A DNA stretch of 64,000 bases from Gnetum montanum (taxonomy: Eukaryota; Streptophyta; Gnetopsida; Gnetales; Gnetaceae). The DNA lies in the NCBI GenBank assembly GCA_015680685.1, contig MNCI01033568.1:612480-676479 (forward strand). The letters are read 5' to 3'. The notes under the pieces were generated by a model. That model was not told the origin of the DNA. It made no database searches and saw only the letters and a list, made by a program, of their open reading frames with translations. Shown here one piece after another: positions 34,729-49,000 of the stretch. Every line of letters begins with the position of its first letter. The first letter of the stretch is position 1. The translations under genes were made by a program, and so were the position numbers.

Positions 34729-37549
34729 TCAAATGGTCCTGGGCGATGGAGGTTCTTGAGGTGCTAAAGGACCTTCTCTTGCCTCTAGTGCATGCAACTA
34801 TTGTGGTTGAGGCTATAGTTGTGGTTGTCTAGCTGTAGCTATAATTGTTGATGGAAGATGGAAAGCATCCAAAAATGCTTTCATCTTATCCTCATTACTT
34901 TGTGGATTGTACATGGTCCACACGACATCACCAATGTGGGCTAGTATGGGAATATCTCATGGACAAGGCATTGTAGTGAATATCTCCTTCACATTGATGA
35001 ACCAGGTTGTGAATTATGTTCATTTAACATTAAACACCTTGATAGTATTCTATAGCTCCTGGTAGTCATCCATCCTTTAGGTCAGCTTCTTAGTTATGGA
35101 TCTTTGATTAGTGCAGTGTTGCTTGAGAATAATGAGTTCAGCATTCACCATTTCAAGTTTATGATTTGTCTCCTTATGGTGCTTGAACTTGGCCTCATAA
35201 AATAGGTATGATTTGGTCACTTAATTCTCCAAATCTAACCTTGGCCTTTTGGCACTTAGCATTACCAAGTTTGCATAGTGGAGGTTCATGAGCTCCATGT
35301 ATGTAGTCATCTCCTTGATTTGTAGCTCCTTGAGGCTAATTTTAGCTTTGTTGTACATGTTCAATCCATCAAAGATAGGCTGCCACATGTCACCTCCTTG
35401 TTGGTGATACTAGAGGGCCTCATTCACCTTTTCCTTCATTAGTTTGATTTCTATTTCATTATTCTCCTTCTACAATCTAACCTAGTCCTTGTAATGATTT
35501 TTGACCCTTTCAAATTTGAGGACCTTGTTCTTTTGAGCAACGATTTCAATTGCAGACCTCTGGTGAAGGGCATAGACCTCCTCCATTGAGAGCTTATGAT
35601 AGTCCATTGTCACCTTGGCAAGTTGCTCCTATTTCTATCTCATATATTCAACCATTTTCTCTTTTTAGAGCTCAACAATATGTAGGCAATGATTGTCTTA
35701 GGTTAGATTTGTGTTCTCCCAACAAACCTCTAATAGATCCTTCTAAATGTTGTAGATGGTGGCATTAGTTAAGGACTAGTTAAATATTGCCAACTCCTTT
35801 ACATACTTAGCCTCTTGAAGTTTGAACTGAAGCTACTAAAAAGCTTCATTCCTGATCACTACTTGGATAAGTACTATGGGATCAATGAGGTGGGCTTTCA
35901 GTTTTGCAACCTCCATAGCCAAGTTCTGATTATTAACTTTGGCTATTTCAAGTTGATCCTCTACAATTATGCACTTTCCTTTTTCCTCCAAAAATGTCAA
36001 CTAGGTAGTAGTGAGGTCATATGGAATGTCAAAGACCTTTGAAATCAGTTTCTAGGTTTCCACTAGTTATTTTAGCAACTCCTTGCTAGGTTGTGCTAAA
36101 CCTTTCACTTTTCATTCTTGTGAATTTCTACACATCTTTAAGCACACCACTATCTAGCACAAATGTTGTAGAAACATTCAAGGCTTTGCCCACTCTGTCT
36201 GCCACCACATTGATCATCATTTCCTACCATTGGTGTTTCATCACCAAGACAGTTGTTCCATCACCCTCCTCCAAACACACTGAGAAGGTAGTGACATTTT
36301 CAGAGATTTTAGAAATTTCTAATTTCTTGGAATGGACTTTGTTATCTTTTTAGAATTAGGATTTGAGCACATAGATGCCTGAATTCATTTGGAAGAGAAA
36401 ATTAACATTGTGTCCTCCAACAAGCCCATTGTATGAGTTATCTCATTTAAATGAATCAAGGTTGGTCAGTAGACAAATGGATCATCACTTGGACCACCTT
36501 GCTACTATTGTAAAAGTTGTTATTGAAGTTTTTGCATGCATTCCATGGCAACATGTGCATTCAGTGTTGTTTTATGAGTGGGTGATGGTGGTGGCTACTC
36601 CTCTTTTTGAAATACCTTGGTAGGCACTTTATCTTTGATCATCTCCATCTAAGAAGGCACAGGAGCATGACAAAGGATATCATTTCAATAGCAAACTATT
36701 TCTCCTCTTTTGCATAACTCTATGATTAAGTATGGAGTGCTTTTCTCCCACATTTTTCTCCTTAAAGCACTTCTCTATAATGAGATAGAACAGTTATGGA
36801 AGGTTGACTGAGAATTTTGTTCTTAGAGTGACACATGCATGTGCAGAAAAGGCTATCACCTTGCTTGGCTTCATCATAGGATTGAGGTAAAATGACTTGA
36901 TTTTGAAGTATGCTTGTTTTGCCATTATAAGTGCATCATACTCACAGTCAACTCCATGGCACTACTGGATCCATTTTTTTCACACTTGGATCCACTTGCA
37001 TTGGAATTTCTATCAAGGTTGCCCCAATTTTAAGGAACCCAAGGGCTTGAGAGATGGCCTCCACCGAGTAGGACATAGTAATGCCCTTGATCTTCATTGT
37101 GGAATCAAGATACTTATTTCTCTAGAAGAGATATATCTCTCCCATGTACCACTCTCCGCTGGAAGTGATGATGGGTTACATAGGAGAGTTCTAAAGTTGA
37201 GTTTTGACATCTAATGGAGCAAACTCCAAGAAGGTTCCAAAGTTTAGCTCCTGAAGGACAAATTTCTAAACCTTCTTAGGTGCAATTTACTTTAGGTAGG
37301 CCTCTATTAAAGTACCTTAAGGTTTGACCTTGGTCTTGATGCCTCATCCTAGTGGGATTGCTCTATTGTAGCTTTGGAAATCTATTGGATAGATTTCACT
37401 TCAGGCTCTTCTCGAAGAGGTCCCATTGCATGGATCTTGGTTGCCTACTCCTAGGATTGTTCTGGTTGTTGGTTGCTTTTGGTTCTAGGTTGCTTGTCCT
37501 TTGGTTGGGATGGCCCTACTTCTAGTTCATGCTTTACTTTAAGTTCCAT
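34729..37549 (-). pseudogene. Downstream ORF of element 4 (env position), coiled-coil-like
   Basis: About 940 codons from ATG 37549 to TGA 34731-34729, in the sense orientation between integrase and the 3' LTR. It opens with a charged MELKVKHELEVGPSQPKDKQ. The middle has FYLNPMMKPSKVIAFSAHAC (about 36880-36820), which matches element 3. Near 35340-35090 there is a long Glu/Lys/Leu-rich stretch likely to be a coiled coil (LKELQIKEM...YMELMNLHYANLVML), and the end is Pro-rich. The length is not a multiple of three and stops are frequent, so it is a pseudogene. No known family, signal peptide or transmembrane segment is seen. It is absent from element 5. Confidence 0.55.
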
Positions 37550-38764
37550 CTGTGATCACAACATAATTAAGGATTAGCATGGGATGTGTAACTTATAACA
37601 TTTAGGTACCTTGTCTCTTTGGGAAGTTACACTTGACTAAGTTTTGGTCATGGAAAATTGATTATTTTAATATTATTTCATTTTAATGTAGACCAAAGTT
37701 CATTGGAAATGTTTAACTCATAAATTAGTGATTTTAATATCATTTTATTAATTAAACCTTATGGGAGTTAGAAAAAATTCAAAAACATTTCATCAAAAAC
37801 CTAAGGTGTGTGGTCCCCACAATGTAGAGCTCACCTCCAGTAGTTTCAAGACTAAAGAATAAGGGTAATTGGACAATAGTGTGAATGTTATGGGCTCTAA
37901 AAAATTTTCAAAAACTCTTCTTGCATGTGTGTAAAATGGCAAAAATTTGCTAAGCGTTAGGTGGTATATATAGAAAGTTTCCCTTGCGTTGACAGGATCT
38001 TGTCGACGCATCACAACTGTTCAACACAATTTTGCAAGTTTAAAAAATTAAGGAAAAACAAAGAGTTTTTGCATAAAATTAGAGTTCGAAGAAAGCCCAA
38101 GAAGCCATGAACATGATGAAATGCATGAAGAGGGCTAGATAATGCATAGAAAAGGAGATTTTATTGGGATAATGATGGGGAAATGCCATGAAGGAGTATA
38201 CAAGTAGACATAATTGATGTGCAAAATAAAAGAACTATCTAGTAGGGATAAGGAACTTAACTAACTGAACCAAGGAGTATGCAAGTGGATCCTCCCCATA
38301 GTAGGCTCATGCCCTTAATGCCATTGCATGTCCTCAAATGAAGGAGTTTGTGGGCCCCATGGATGACTAATGGTTTTGGTAAGTTAAGGACCGAATCACC
38401 AAAGAAACTATCTAGAAACTTTGATGCATCAAACTAAGACATTGAACAAAACATGAAAAGAGGTAGTGAGGTGAGACATGGGAAGCAAAGATGGATGAGG
38501 TGGAGAGTGGAATGGAGTCATTTTTTGTGGTCACATGAAGTCTCTTATGGATTTTGTGATTAATATGACCAAATAATGCCCATCCTTAGTTTGAATTAAA
38601 ACCACCCACTTTCAATGACTTCACATTAACACTCTAAGACCAATCCACCCCCTTAAGGCACAAGAATATCCCCACAAATCAATCACGATTACTAAAAAAA
38701 TAATAAAAGAGAAGAAGGAAGTGATATGGACCTTAGTTAGAGGATACTTTTAGGCATGAGTTAC
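37550..38764 (-). other. Non-coding interval of element 4, left of element 6
   Basis: Spacer matching the 25.3-26.5 kb region of element 3 and the 53.9-54.4 kb region of element 5 (for example CCTCCCCATAGTAGGCTCATGCC near 38285). No gene seen. Confidence 0.6.
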
Positions 38765-38765
38765 T

Positions 38766-39344
38766 TTTAACAACATTGCCTTGATGTTGTTTGGCACCCC
38801 AAGGAATTCACTAAGATCCAATGGAGCTAGGGCAGAAGACCTAGGGAATACACCTCTAACAAGAAAGCGACCCAAGAGAGAGTGCAAGTAGCAACATAGC
38901 TTCTTAATATATGTATGGGAATGCACCTCATGGAGGAAAACTAACTCCAAATGAGGACCTTGCAAATAAGCACATAAGCAACCTTGTAGACAACATCGGT
39001 GGAAGGGGAAACGATGCATCTACAAGGGGTGGCACCTCATCCATAGAACCCTCAAGCTTTGGTATAAGGTGTGGCTTGGCATCACACTAGAACTATCCAA
39101 TCCTAGCTGCCTACATATCTATGACCAACATAGAATCAAGGCCATGTAGTTCTCCAAGTAAGGGTAGTATGAAGAGAACTTAGAGAGAGTTGTAACAAGA
39201 GTATGTCTTGCTATTGACTTGGTGTCGCCAAGCTGGGATGGCTTTTCTAACACTTGAGAGCCACCCAAGGGCACCTTAGAGTGTTTCGTGGCCCTCAAAT
39301 CATGGGAAGAGCCCAAGAGAACCACCACCTTGGGACATCACTCA
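38766..39344 (-). repeat. 3' LTR of element 6
   Basis: Direct copy of 44725-45282 with small indels (e.g. CTTAATATATGTATGGGAATGCACCTCATG in both). Minus strand starts TGAGTGATGTCCC. Confidence 0.85.
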
Positions 39345-39358
39345 TAATCCTTCCCTAA
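39345..39358 (-). promoter_or_regulatory. Polypurine tract of element 6
   Basis: Minus strand TTAGGGAAGGATTA, directly before the 3' LTR. Confidence 0.6.
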
Positions 39359-42300
39359 ACAAAAGAAGTGATGTCCTCACAGCAGAGCCTAGGATCACTT
39401 TGAGAGTACACTTTAGGTATGGGTTTGGAAATCTATCAACTTTGGCGAACCTGTTAACTCAATTGATGCCATGCTTAAAGGAAGGTACCAACCCCAACAC
39501 CTGATATGTCCTTCCATCCAATACCTTTCATGAAATGCAAAGGGCACTTGGAGTAATTTTCAAAGACTTTCCCAACTCTATGACAAGTGGGAGTAGTCCA
39601 ACCCAAAGGGCTAATGTCTCTACGGCATCCCTTGGACCCGTCCCTTGTTAGGTCTAGAGGTTTATCTTCTTGCGTAGACCCATACCTATGCAAGAAGACA
39701 TCTCTTCTTCCACAAGTCCAACTAAGTTCCTTTGTGAATGGCATTTCAACATCCATCAATATTTTTTATCATCAATTTTGAGGGCTCACTAGGGCCACTA
39801 CCCATGGTGATGGACTTGGAAACATAAAATCGAGAGGAAGAACATGCTTCAAAAAGGTCATGTCTCCACAAGAAACTCATGCTTGCTAGAACTCCATGTT
39901 CTGCTACTCACATCCAGACCCATGGGGTCTCACCAGTGTAACTATCTAAGCACAAAATCTGTGGATTTGTATCATGCACATTTTTTTCCATCATGTTTGT
40001 TTAGGCTAGTATGAAGGGAGTCGAGTGTGTTCTACCTTCAAAACAAGGTACAAGGATAGATATTTTGAGCATGACCTTGCCATCCACATACACACCAACA
40101 TCACATTCCTATTTTCACCATCCAACACTATTCCATTTCCAAAACAAGAGAGAAGATCCAAATTTTGCTTGGAAAACTTCTAGAATGTTTACTTGAATGT
40201 TAGAACAAGTGGAGGATATGTTGGGCAACCAACCCCAAGACACTCGTCCCTACACAAGTCTCATGTAAATTGTTATCACATCATCGATTGCAACCATAAT
40301 GTCCTGTTCATGGAAAAGGATCAACCACACTTGCAACTTACAAGATATCCTTCCCACTCTGAGATATGGGATAAGCACCATTTTGTGAACACTTGCTTTA
40401 TGAAAGCATGTAGAGTCACCTTTGAGGGCAACCACTATCATGAATTTTCTAAGGAACATCTAGGTTCCCAGAGTTTGAATTTTTCTATCATGCCAAGAAT
40501 AATTGCCATTCACCATCAACACCTATCATTGGATTTTTGAACTTGAAGGAAGGATCCTCTTTGGAAGGTTTCTTTCATAAGCAAGTATAGTAGTCTAGCT
40601 GCACATTACCCATGATACATGCCCAAGTAGTCCACATAGCCAACAAAACTGTAATGTCCAACTTTTACCAACTAAGGGAAGACATGGATTTACAAGTCTT
40701 ACCTAGATTTGCTTCCACATTAAGAACAACTCAAGAAGTGAAATAGTTCATCCCTTAAAAAATTTTATCAAGAGGGATTTCTATTTCATCTTGGGAGATC
40801 TGGGTTTTTGTTTCATACATCCTAGTCAAACACATTTACAACAATTATGTTGCACAAGGCTGCACCATTGCCTATTAGCATCTAGAATAAACAACAAATG
40901 TGAGTCAACAAGAACATTTTTCCCATAGGAGGACTAGGTCCTCAAGGTAGTTTTAAAAAGAATGGGCTTCACCAACATCAACTACAAAATTAAAACAATA
41001 CATGATTCATCCTTGAAGGGTTTACAATCGAGATGATCTACTAGAGAACCCCATAAGGAAGTCCCTCTAGATCCCCAAAAGCTAAGAGAGAGTACATAAA
41101 ATCATGCCTTGCTTACAAGAAGAGAGATATATACATTTAGGCTACATCAATAACATGGCCTCACAAAGGAGGTTCCATGAATTCCACCAAGGTAACAATA
41201 TTCTATCTCTGAAAACAAGCCCCAAGAGTTTGCGAACATGGGACCACTGATAGGAACAAGTCCCAAACATTAACTAATTCTAGATCCCATCTACGGAACA
41301 ACTGTCTCAATACAACTTGCATTATTACTTTAGGAACTGAAGAGGGCATCCATCAAAATGGAGAATGATCCCTCATAGGATTAGAGAATTACCAAGTAAT
41401 ATAGTGCTCAACCTTGCTATCCCACCAGAGAGGTTAGGATACTAACATGAATTAACAATATACTAGAGAAATGAGACAATAGATTAGGGAGAGATAGTAT
41501 GATACATCTGTGTACACAAGGAATATAGTGCATGGAGGAGATTCGGCAAGGCATCATAGCCTGCTAGGCACAATGAATCCCAAGTCATGAAATCACACCA
41601 TAGTCAACAAAAGCACCATTAAGTCCCAAGCCATGAGAGCACATCATAGTCCTTAGAAGCACCAAAAGCAACTGATCACAAGAGCACACCATCATCCATG
41701 AAGCACCAGAAACCCCTAATCATGAGAGCATGGGCTCAAGTGTTTTTGAGCACATCCAAGCCCACCCAGCAAGGCCACCAAGAAAAGTCATAATTTCTGT
41801 AATTGTAACATCATTTTTTTAAGGATGGACCACCATTCCAATGTTTGCAAAACTGCTCCATGATCACATCCAGTATGGAAGAGGGAGTCTAGGTGCTAAT
41901 ACCTAGAGCTTAACTCTACTCCATAGCTAGACATCGCAGCATCACCTTGATTTGAATTTTTGTTTGTCATTTCAATTCACATGGCCATCATGAACCACCC
42001 GCTATCAAGATCAAGCATATCAAACCAATTTATTTGTATTTTAGGCTACATACCATCATTGATCACCTATGGATAATATTTACACCAATTTAGGAACCCA
42101 AGGGAAAGTGTTTCCAAGACTTTTCCTATCTTAAGAGCATTCACCAAAGGACACATCATCATGGCATGCCAATATCACTAGGAACACAAGGCATTAGTTC
42201 AAGAGCACCTTGGGCAAGAACATGCCTTGGACTGCTCATTACAACATCATATCTCAACAAAGAGAATTTTCCATGGGGTTTTCAATAGAATTACACATCA

Positions 42301-44703
42301 AGGCACAAAGGTTGCTTACAACATATTAGGAAGGCACTTCAAGAACAAGCACTACGAAAACACCATACATCAAGCTTGGCCTTATCATAAGGTGTGGCAT
42401 AGGCCTACAACAAGGAGAAAATTAACTTACATAGGGCAATAATATCTAGCACTTTTGTGTGCATAAACTATCAGAATTGAGAATATCACAATGTTACATT
42501 ACAATCTCACACACTCGAGGATAGGAATACATTTAGTGAGCACAATACATGGTATTTGGGAATGCTACCCAAGCCTAGAAGGCTATAGGATGAACTACCC
42601 AAGCCCATCCTAAGCTAAAAGGTTTAGGCCACTAGGATCATACCAAGAAAGAACCATGCTATTTTGAGAAAAAACTTTCTTTGTTGTGGAATGTACACGA
42701 TCATCTATCATACTACATCCATTTCACAACTTTCTCTACATGTACATGAAAAACCATCACACTGAACTCACTGCATGAATACCATCAAATGAAAATGATT
42801 TGGGACACGAGCACAACAATCTAATTATGGAACATGCCAACTAAGTATCCATGACCTGCCATAGTGGGACCTCAAGGCATTGGCCACTCCTAGGCCATCA
42901 GTATCTGGCATGGCCAAGGATACCATTTCATGCCATATGCTAACCCAATATCTATAGGGTCTAGGATAGATTACCATCCTTTGTTAGTGCCCACCCATCA
43001 CAAAGAGGTAAACAAATCATGATATACCTACTGATTCATCATAGCCAAAGTACTAATAAATCCACAACCCAATGTTGGGATTCTGAGACCAAATAATCAA
43101 TTCATGAAGGTCTCAAGAGCACATATCTTCCCCATAGACATAGTAATCATAAAATCAACTAAGGTCACCATTGGCCACATCTTTGTACTTGTGCTACCTA
43201 AAAAGACTGAGATAATAACTCAGAAATAGAGAAGTTAGCAAGAACATGATCAGCACATTAGCCTCATATACAACCATCAAGCATGATCATATAATAGAGA
43301 AATATCACTCTCACAACATCATAATGAGCAAGACGTCAGCAACATGCATAGAGATCAATCATGCAAAATATTGATGGGTCAATTAGATACACTCATACAA
43401 ATGAATTCATCATGAGGCACACCCAAAGAGAGCTAGAATAGTCTCAAAATTCCAAGATTCATATATAACAAGCTTTCCTAGCCATTGACATTAGTTCCAA
43501 CTAGGATCAAAATCTCAACACATTCATACAAGGCATGGGCAATAAAGAATCATTATCTCAACTCAAAAATAAGGTGTAAGACCAAGGTCTAGTCAACAAC
43601 AGGTCTCCATAAAACCAATTCTCGCTACCATGAGCAACACCAAGGAGGATGCATCCACAAGAAAGACTCTCATCAAAAGACGTGTGGTCTCAACAAGAAC
43701 CATCAATAAGATGACCCACACTAGGAGTCTTTGAATCAAAATGCCCAAAGAAATGTCACCAATCAAAAGAGTGATGCCACAAACCCAAGGGAAACACAAC
43801 CAGCTCAAACAAGGGAACACAACTCACAAAATGTTAGCAATAAGGGAAATGATGCCTCAACCACAAGAAGTTTTCAAAAACAAGGACCACAAACATTTGA
43901 CCTTGGGATATCACAAACACCCTTCAATGCATCCTCAACAATCCCAACAACAAATCATCACACTATGTAGAATACAAAGCCTTGCATTATGAATGATTAA
44001 CACGACAAAGGTAACACACATGTAGAATTTGATTACGCAACCAAGAAGACATGCATACCCAACTAGAAAAATATATAATTACAAACACGAACATATGAAG
44101 TCTACTGATAATGGTCTTAATCCACCTAGAACAAGGCTCACTAAAAGCACATGCCTGAAGGCCCTCTATCCTAAGGTACTTGGGAACCAACATGTCCCAA
44201 TTTGAAATTCTCATACTCACTATATCTAGGATGAGTGGAAGTGCAAGGATATCACATCTTGCACAATTCAATCAATGTCATATCAATACATGTCATCTAG
44301 GCAGAAATCGAAGTAGAGACTAAGTCTGATTCATCCCAGATGAATCATTGGAGACTAGAGATAAGAACTCCTTCAAAAACAATGATTTATGAGTTTCCAA
44401 TAGAACTCTCCTCTATCATATCAAGTAAAACCACAACTGGTCCAACCACAAGTAAACAAGTGAAGAACAATACAACAACACAATTGTATACATCCTCAAG
44501 AAGCACAACATACATCAGTTGGTCACAATGTAACATTGGTCCCCTCATGAAGAGCGTAAAAGTATTACCATAAGACAAATCTTAAAAGAATACATAAATA
44601 TATGATCCTAGATCACCTAGGTATCAATCCGAAGGGACCATTAATAGAACAACCTCAATGTAGTAACACAACCAAAGAGCACATGCATATTGCAACATGA
44701 TTT
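39359..44703 (-). other. Non-coding interior of element 6
   Basis: About 5.3 kb with no domain recognised in six frames. At 41580-41740 there are imperfect repeats of about 60 bp with CATGAGAGCAC...CATAGTC...AAGCACCA. Otherwise featureless; a carrier for packaging signals at most. Confidence 0.6.
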
Positions 44704-44722
44704 CAAAAATTCTCTGATACCA
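44704..44722 (-). promoter_or_regulatory. Primer-binding site of element 6
   Basis: Minus strand TGGTATCAGAG followed by AATTTTTG: the common initiator-Met tRNA site. Different from the site used by the surrounding elements. Confidence 0.8.
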
Positions 44723-44724
44723 TT

Positions 44725-45282
44725 TCTAACAACACTGCCCTGACGTTGTTTGACACCCTAAGGAATTCACTAAGATCCAATGGATTTGGTGTGGAAGACC
44801 TAGGGAATATGCCTCTAACAAGCAAGCAACCCAAGAGAGAGTGTAAGCAGCAACATAGCTTCTTAATATATGTATGGGAATGCACCTCATGAAGGACAAC
44901 TAACTCCAAATGAGGACCTTGTAAACAAGAACACAAGAAACCCTATAAACAGCATTGATGAAAGGGGAAACAATGCATCTACAAGGAGTGGCACCTCACC
45001 CCCAAAATCCTTATGCTCTGGTACAAGGTGTGGTTTGGTAGTACACCAAAACTATCCAATCTTGACTGCCTACATATCTACAACCACCATAGAATCAGGG
45101 CCATGTAGTTCTTCAAGTGAGGGTAGTATGAAGAGAACTTAGAGAGATTTGCAATAGGAGGGTTTCCTACTACTGACTTGATGCCAACCACTTGAGTACC
45201 ACCCAAGGACACCTCAGAGTGTTCCATGGCCTTCAAACCATGGGGAGAGCCTAGGAGAACCACCACCCTAGGACATCTCTCA
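44725..45282 (-). repeat. 5' LTR of element 6
   Basis: Direct copy of 38766-39344, ending (plus strand) CTCTCA at 45282. Confidence 0.85.
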
Positions 45283-46008
45283 CATTACTTGTCTTTTTAG
45301 TTCCACAAATATTTCTTATAGCCCATTATTTGGTCTAAGGGATGTGCTTTGAATTCCTCTTATTATTTTTTTTAAGTTTTTGGATGGGAACCACACCATG
45401 CAAAGACTTTAGCTTTCTGTTATTGGTTAATAGCGAAATGGTGAGAAATTCATGAGAACACTCATGCACCTAAGATGGTAGGAAATTATAAAGAGCCTCA
45501 AATCTCCTTGAACTCACACCCTTGTCTATCCATTTAATCCTTTCCAAGTTTGGAAGCCACTAAGGTTACAAGTTCATTATAAGTTTCATTTAAGAAGGGA
45601 CCACATATTTCCAAAATAAGAAAACATCATAGAGTGTTGTGGATGGGTTGAAGACATGGAATCATTGCTTGTTATCATGAAAAAGAAACCATGTCTTAGT
45701 TATTAACACCAAAATTTAAAGATAGAATCCAAACATTAGTAATCAAATAACATTATGGTACAAACCACCATAAATTAATAGGTACAGTTGCACTTTTGTC
45801 TTGATGGCAATAAAGAAAAATAAAACATAAGAGAAACATAAAAGAAATCCAAAGTAAATAAAGTAAAATATAGAAGAAAGTGTAAAATATTTAAGAAATA
45901 GAAAATGTACTAAAATGGTATAAACCAAAAACTAAAAAATTAAGGATCCACTTTGATAGATTAGCATGGATGGCCATCTCCCTCACAATTGAGTTGGAAG
46001 GAGAAGAT
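45283..46008 (-). other. Post-pol spacer of element 4, right of element 6
   Basis: Matches the 54.4-55.1 kb region of element 5 (GGGATGTGCTTTGAATTCC, GAACCACACCATGCAAAG). Non-coding. Confidence 0.65.
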
Positions 46009-49000
46009 CCAGAAAATTGAGCATGCATGTCCATCCATTGAGGTGCTTTGGTCACTAGCTCTCTTAGGTTTGAGAAAAAGCTTTTTTTATCGCATGTTGA
46101 CTAGTAATTTCTTGTTTGGGCTTTTAGGTTTGTATGTTAACATGACCCCAGAAGAAAGGGTTTCAGAGATAATATAAGGTCCCTTCCACAACGTTTGAAA
46201 CTTGGTTCTTTGTGGTAGGTGTGTGGGATTCTAGTATAGGACCTGATCTCTCAATTGAAATTTTACTTTTCATATTCTAAGGTCGTGTCATTCTTTATTA
46301 AATGCCTTGTGCAACTCGTTAGATGACAGGGGTACTAATTGGTTCTTGTCTAGTAGGTTGAGGTTCATCAATCTTTCTTTTTGTGCTAGACTTAGGTCGA
46401 GGTTAAGGTCACATGATGTTGATAGTATATGGAGCTTTGTTTGGATTGGAAGTATTGGTAACTTTTCATACATAAGCTCATAGGGAGAGTAGCCAATAGG
46501 AAGTGTCCAAGTGGAGTGGTAGGCCCAAAGGGCATTATTGAGTTTTGTGCTCCAATCCCTCCTATATTTATTAATGATTCTTACTAGTATCTTCATGATC
46601 TCCCTATTTGTAACCTCAGCTTGACCATTGTCTTGGGGTGGTAGGGTGTTGTTAATTTATGTTCAACCTCCAAGTGTTGCATGAGCTTTTGAAAGGTAGT
46701 GCTATAAAATGAGTATCATTATTAGAAATAGGTGCACATGGCATCCCAAACCTATTTACAACATATTGTTGTACAAATTAAGTAGTTGTAGAAGATGTGT
46801 AATCAGTGATAGCTACAACTTCCATCCATTTTTTACAGTAGTTAATAGTGACTATGCTATATGCCTTTCCATTTGACATGGGTGTGATGGGATCCATCAA
46901 GTTAATGCCCCAAATATTAAAAGGCTTCAGTGATTGGATCCACTGTTGCGATCCCTCCATATGAATGATCATTCCATCATCACATTGGTAGTGTTCACAA
47001 GAGCAAACAAAGTGGTGAGCATCCTTAAAAATTATTGGCTAATAATACCTAGCCATGAGGATCTTAATGGTCATGTACCTCTTAGCATAGTGGCCCCCAC
47101 AAGGGCTTTTATGAACATATTGGAGAACATGTAGTTGATCAGCATCAAGCACATACCACCAAAGTAGATCATCGATGCACACCTTGTAAAGGTATCCATT
47201 GATTTCCATGAAGCATTTCACCTAGTGAAGAAACTGATATTTCTTCCTATGACCCCAGTCTTGTGGCATCTCCTGCATGAGAAGATAGGTGAGAATGCCA
47301 TTGCACTAGTTAGATTTAGTGAGCATTTATTTAGTTATAGCTCTAAAAAAGAGGATTTCATCAAGAAACTAATTTGAGAGTGAGCTCTTCTCTCTTTGTT
47401 GTCCTATCTTAACCAAGACAAGTGGTTAGCAACCATGTTCTCAGTTTCCTTTTGATCTACCATTGATAAATCAAATTCCTGCAAGATCACCAAGCACTGT
47501 ATAATATGAGGGCTCACTATTGGTTTATTTATTAGAAACTAGATTGCACTATGGTTTGTGTGCATGAACACCTTTTACATAAGCACATAGTGATTGAATT
47601 TTTCCAAGGTGAACACTACTACCATCAATTCTTTTTCTATCATGGTGTAGTTTAGTTGTGCACCCACAATGCTTCTGCTCACATAGTGGATATAGTTAGG
47701 ACATTTTTGACCATCCAACTACGTGAGCATAGCCCCCAAGGCATAATTGGAAGCATCTATCATGATATGAAAGGGCTAGGACCAATTAGGTGCTCATAGA
47801 ATTAGGATTTCCACAAGCTTCTCTTTGAGATGTTAGAATGCACATTCACATTCCTTAGTCTAGACAAATGGAACATCCTTCTTTTTTATTTTGACCAATG
47901 GTTTAGTGATCTTAGAGAAATTCTTGATGAATCACTAGTAGTAACTAGTGTGTCCAAGGAATAACATCACACTTTAACTATTTTTGGAAATCTAGTAATT
48001 CCTTGGATGATATTTCTTTTTTCAAGGTGCATCTTGATCCCATTTTCTGAATTATATGCACCAACACAATTCCTTCCTAGAACATCAAGTGGGTTTTCTG
48101 ATAGTTGAGCCTAAGATTTATCTCCACTCACCTTTTAGTTACTTCCTCAATATGGTCTAGGGCTTGCTCAAACGTAGCCCCATAGGTGGAGAAGTCATCC
48201 ATAAAGACTTCCACTATTGATTTGTTATTTAAAGATGCTCCAGACAAGGCATTGGAATGTTGTAGGGGTATTGCATAGGCTGAATAACATCTTTCTGTAT
48301 GCAAAATTTTTCTAGAAACTCATAAATTATTTTGGCCTAATCTTCTAGTAAAATTTGAATTTAGTTATAGTCACTATAACCATCCAAAAAGTTGTACTAG
48401 CAATGCCTAAAAATGGTACCTAACACCTAGTCCACAAATGGCAATAGAAAGTGATCTTTGTATGTTTCCATGTTCAACAACCTAAAATCAATGCAGATCA
48501 TCTATTGGCCTCCTTTCTTTGGCACTATCACAAGTGGGCTAACCCAGTCATTGTCTACAATGTGATAGATGAACCCCACCTTGAGGAGTTATTCGATCTC
48601 CTCTTTCACGATCTTCAATTTGGGGTTCAACTACCTTTGCAACTATCTCTTTGGCTTCATGGAAGGATCCATGTAGATGCAATGCTAGCATAATCTTGGA
48701 TCAATTCTAGTAAGTTTAGGATATGACCAAGCAAAGGTTGTTGGCCATTTTTTAACCACCTCCAATAGCTTCTTTTTCTACAAAGGAGCAAGATTGACAT
48801 TGATAAGAATCGACTTGCCACTTTTAGAAAGGCATACTTCATTTTGCCACCAGAGTTCTCAACTCAAGGGGCTCTTGTTGAAAACTTTTATGGATCTCCA
48901 ACTCTCCGCAATTGGTATAATCAAGTGCATTAGAGAGCTGGTGATGGATTTACTTCATCTCATCCATGCCTTTAATGTGGGAACTCATAAGGCTCTCAGC

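Larger units (their letters stand above)
38765..45282 (-). mobile_element. Element 6: non-coding LTR element (LARD-like)
   Basis: Direct repeats of about 560-580 bp (38766-39344 and 44725-45282) bound a 5.4-kb interior. A tRNA-iMet-type primer site lies next to the right LTR and a polypurine tract next to the left LTR, so the element reads on the minus strand. The interior has no gag or pol trace in any frame, only short random ORFs, as in large retrotransposon derivatives. It splits the post-pol spacer of element 4, which continues at 45283. The flanks show near-matching GTTAC/ATTAC. Confidence 0.8.

Noticed and set aside
43593-43992. Overlapping ORFs in element 6 as a gene
   Set aside because: Low-complexity Gln/Thr/Asn text, no homology to gag or pol, short, overlapping in several frames.
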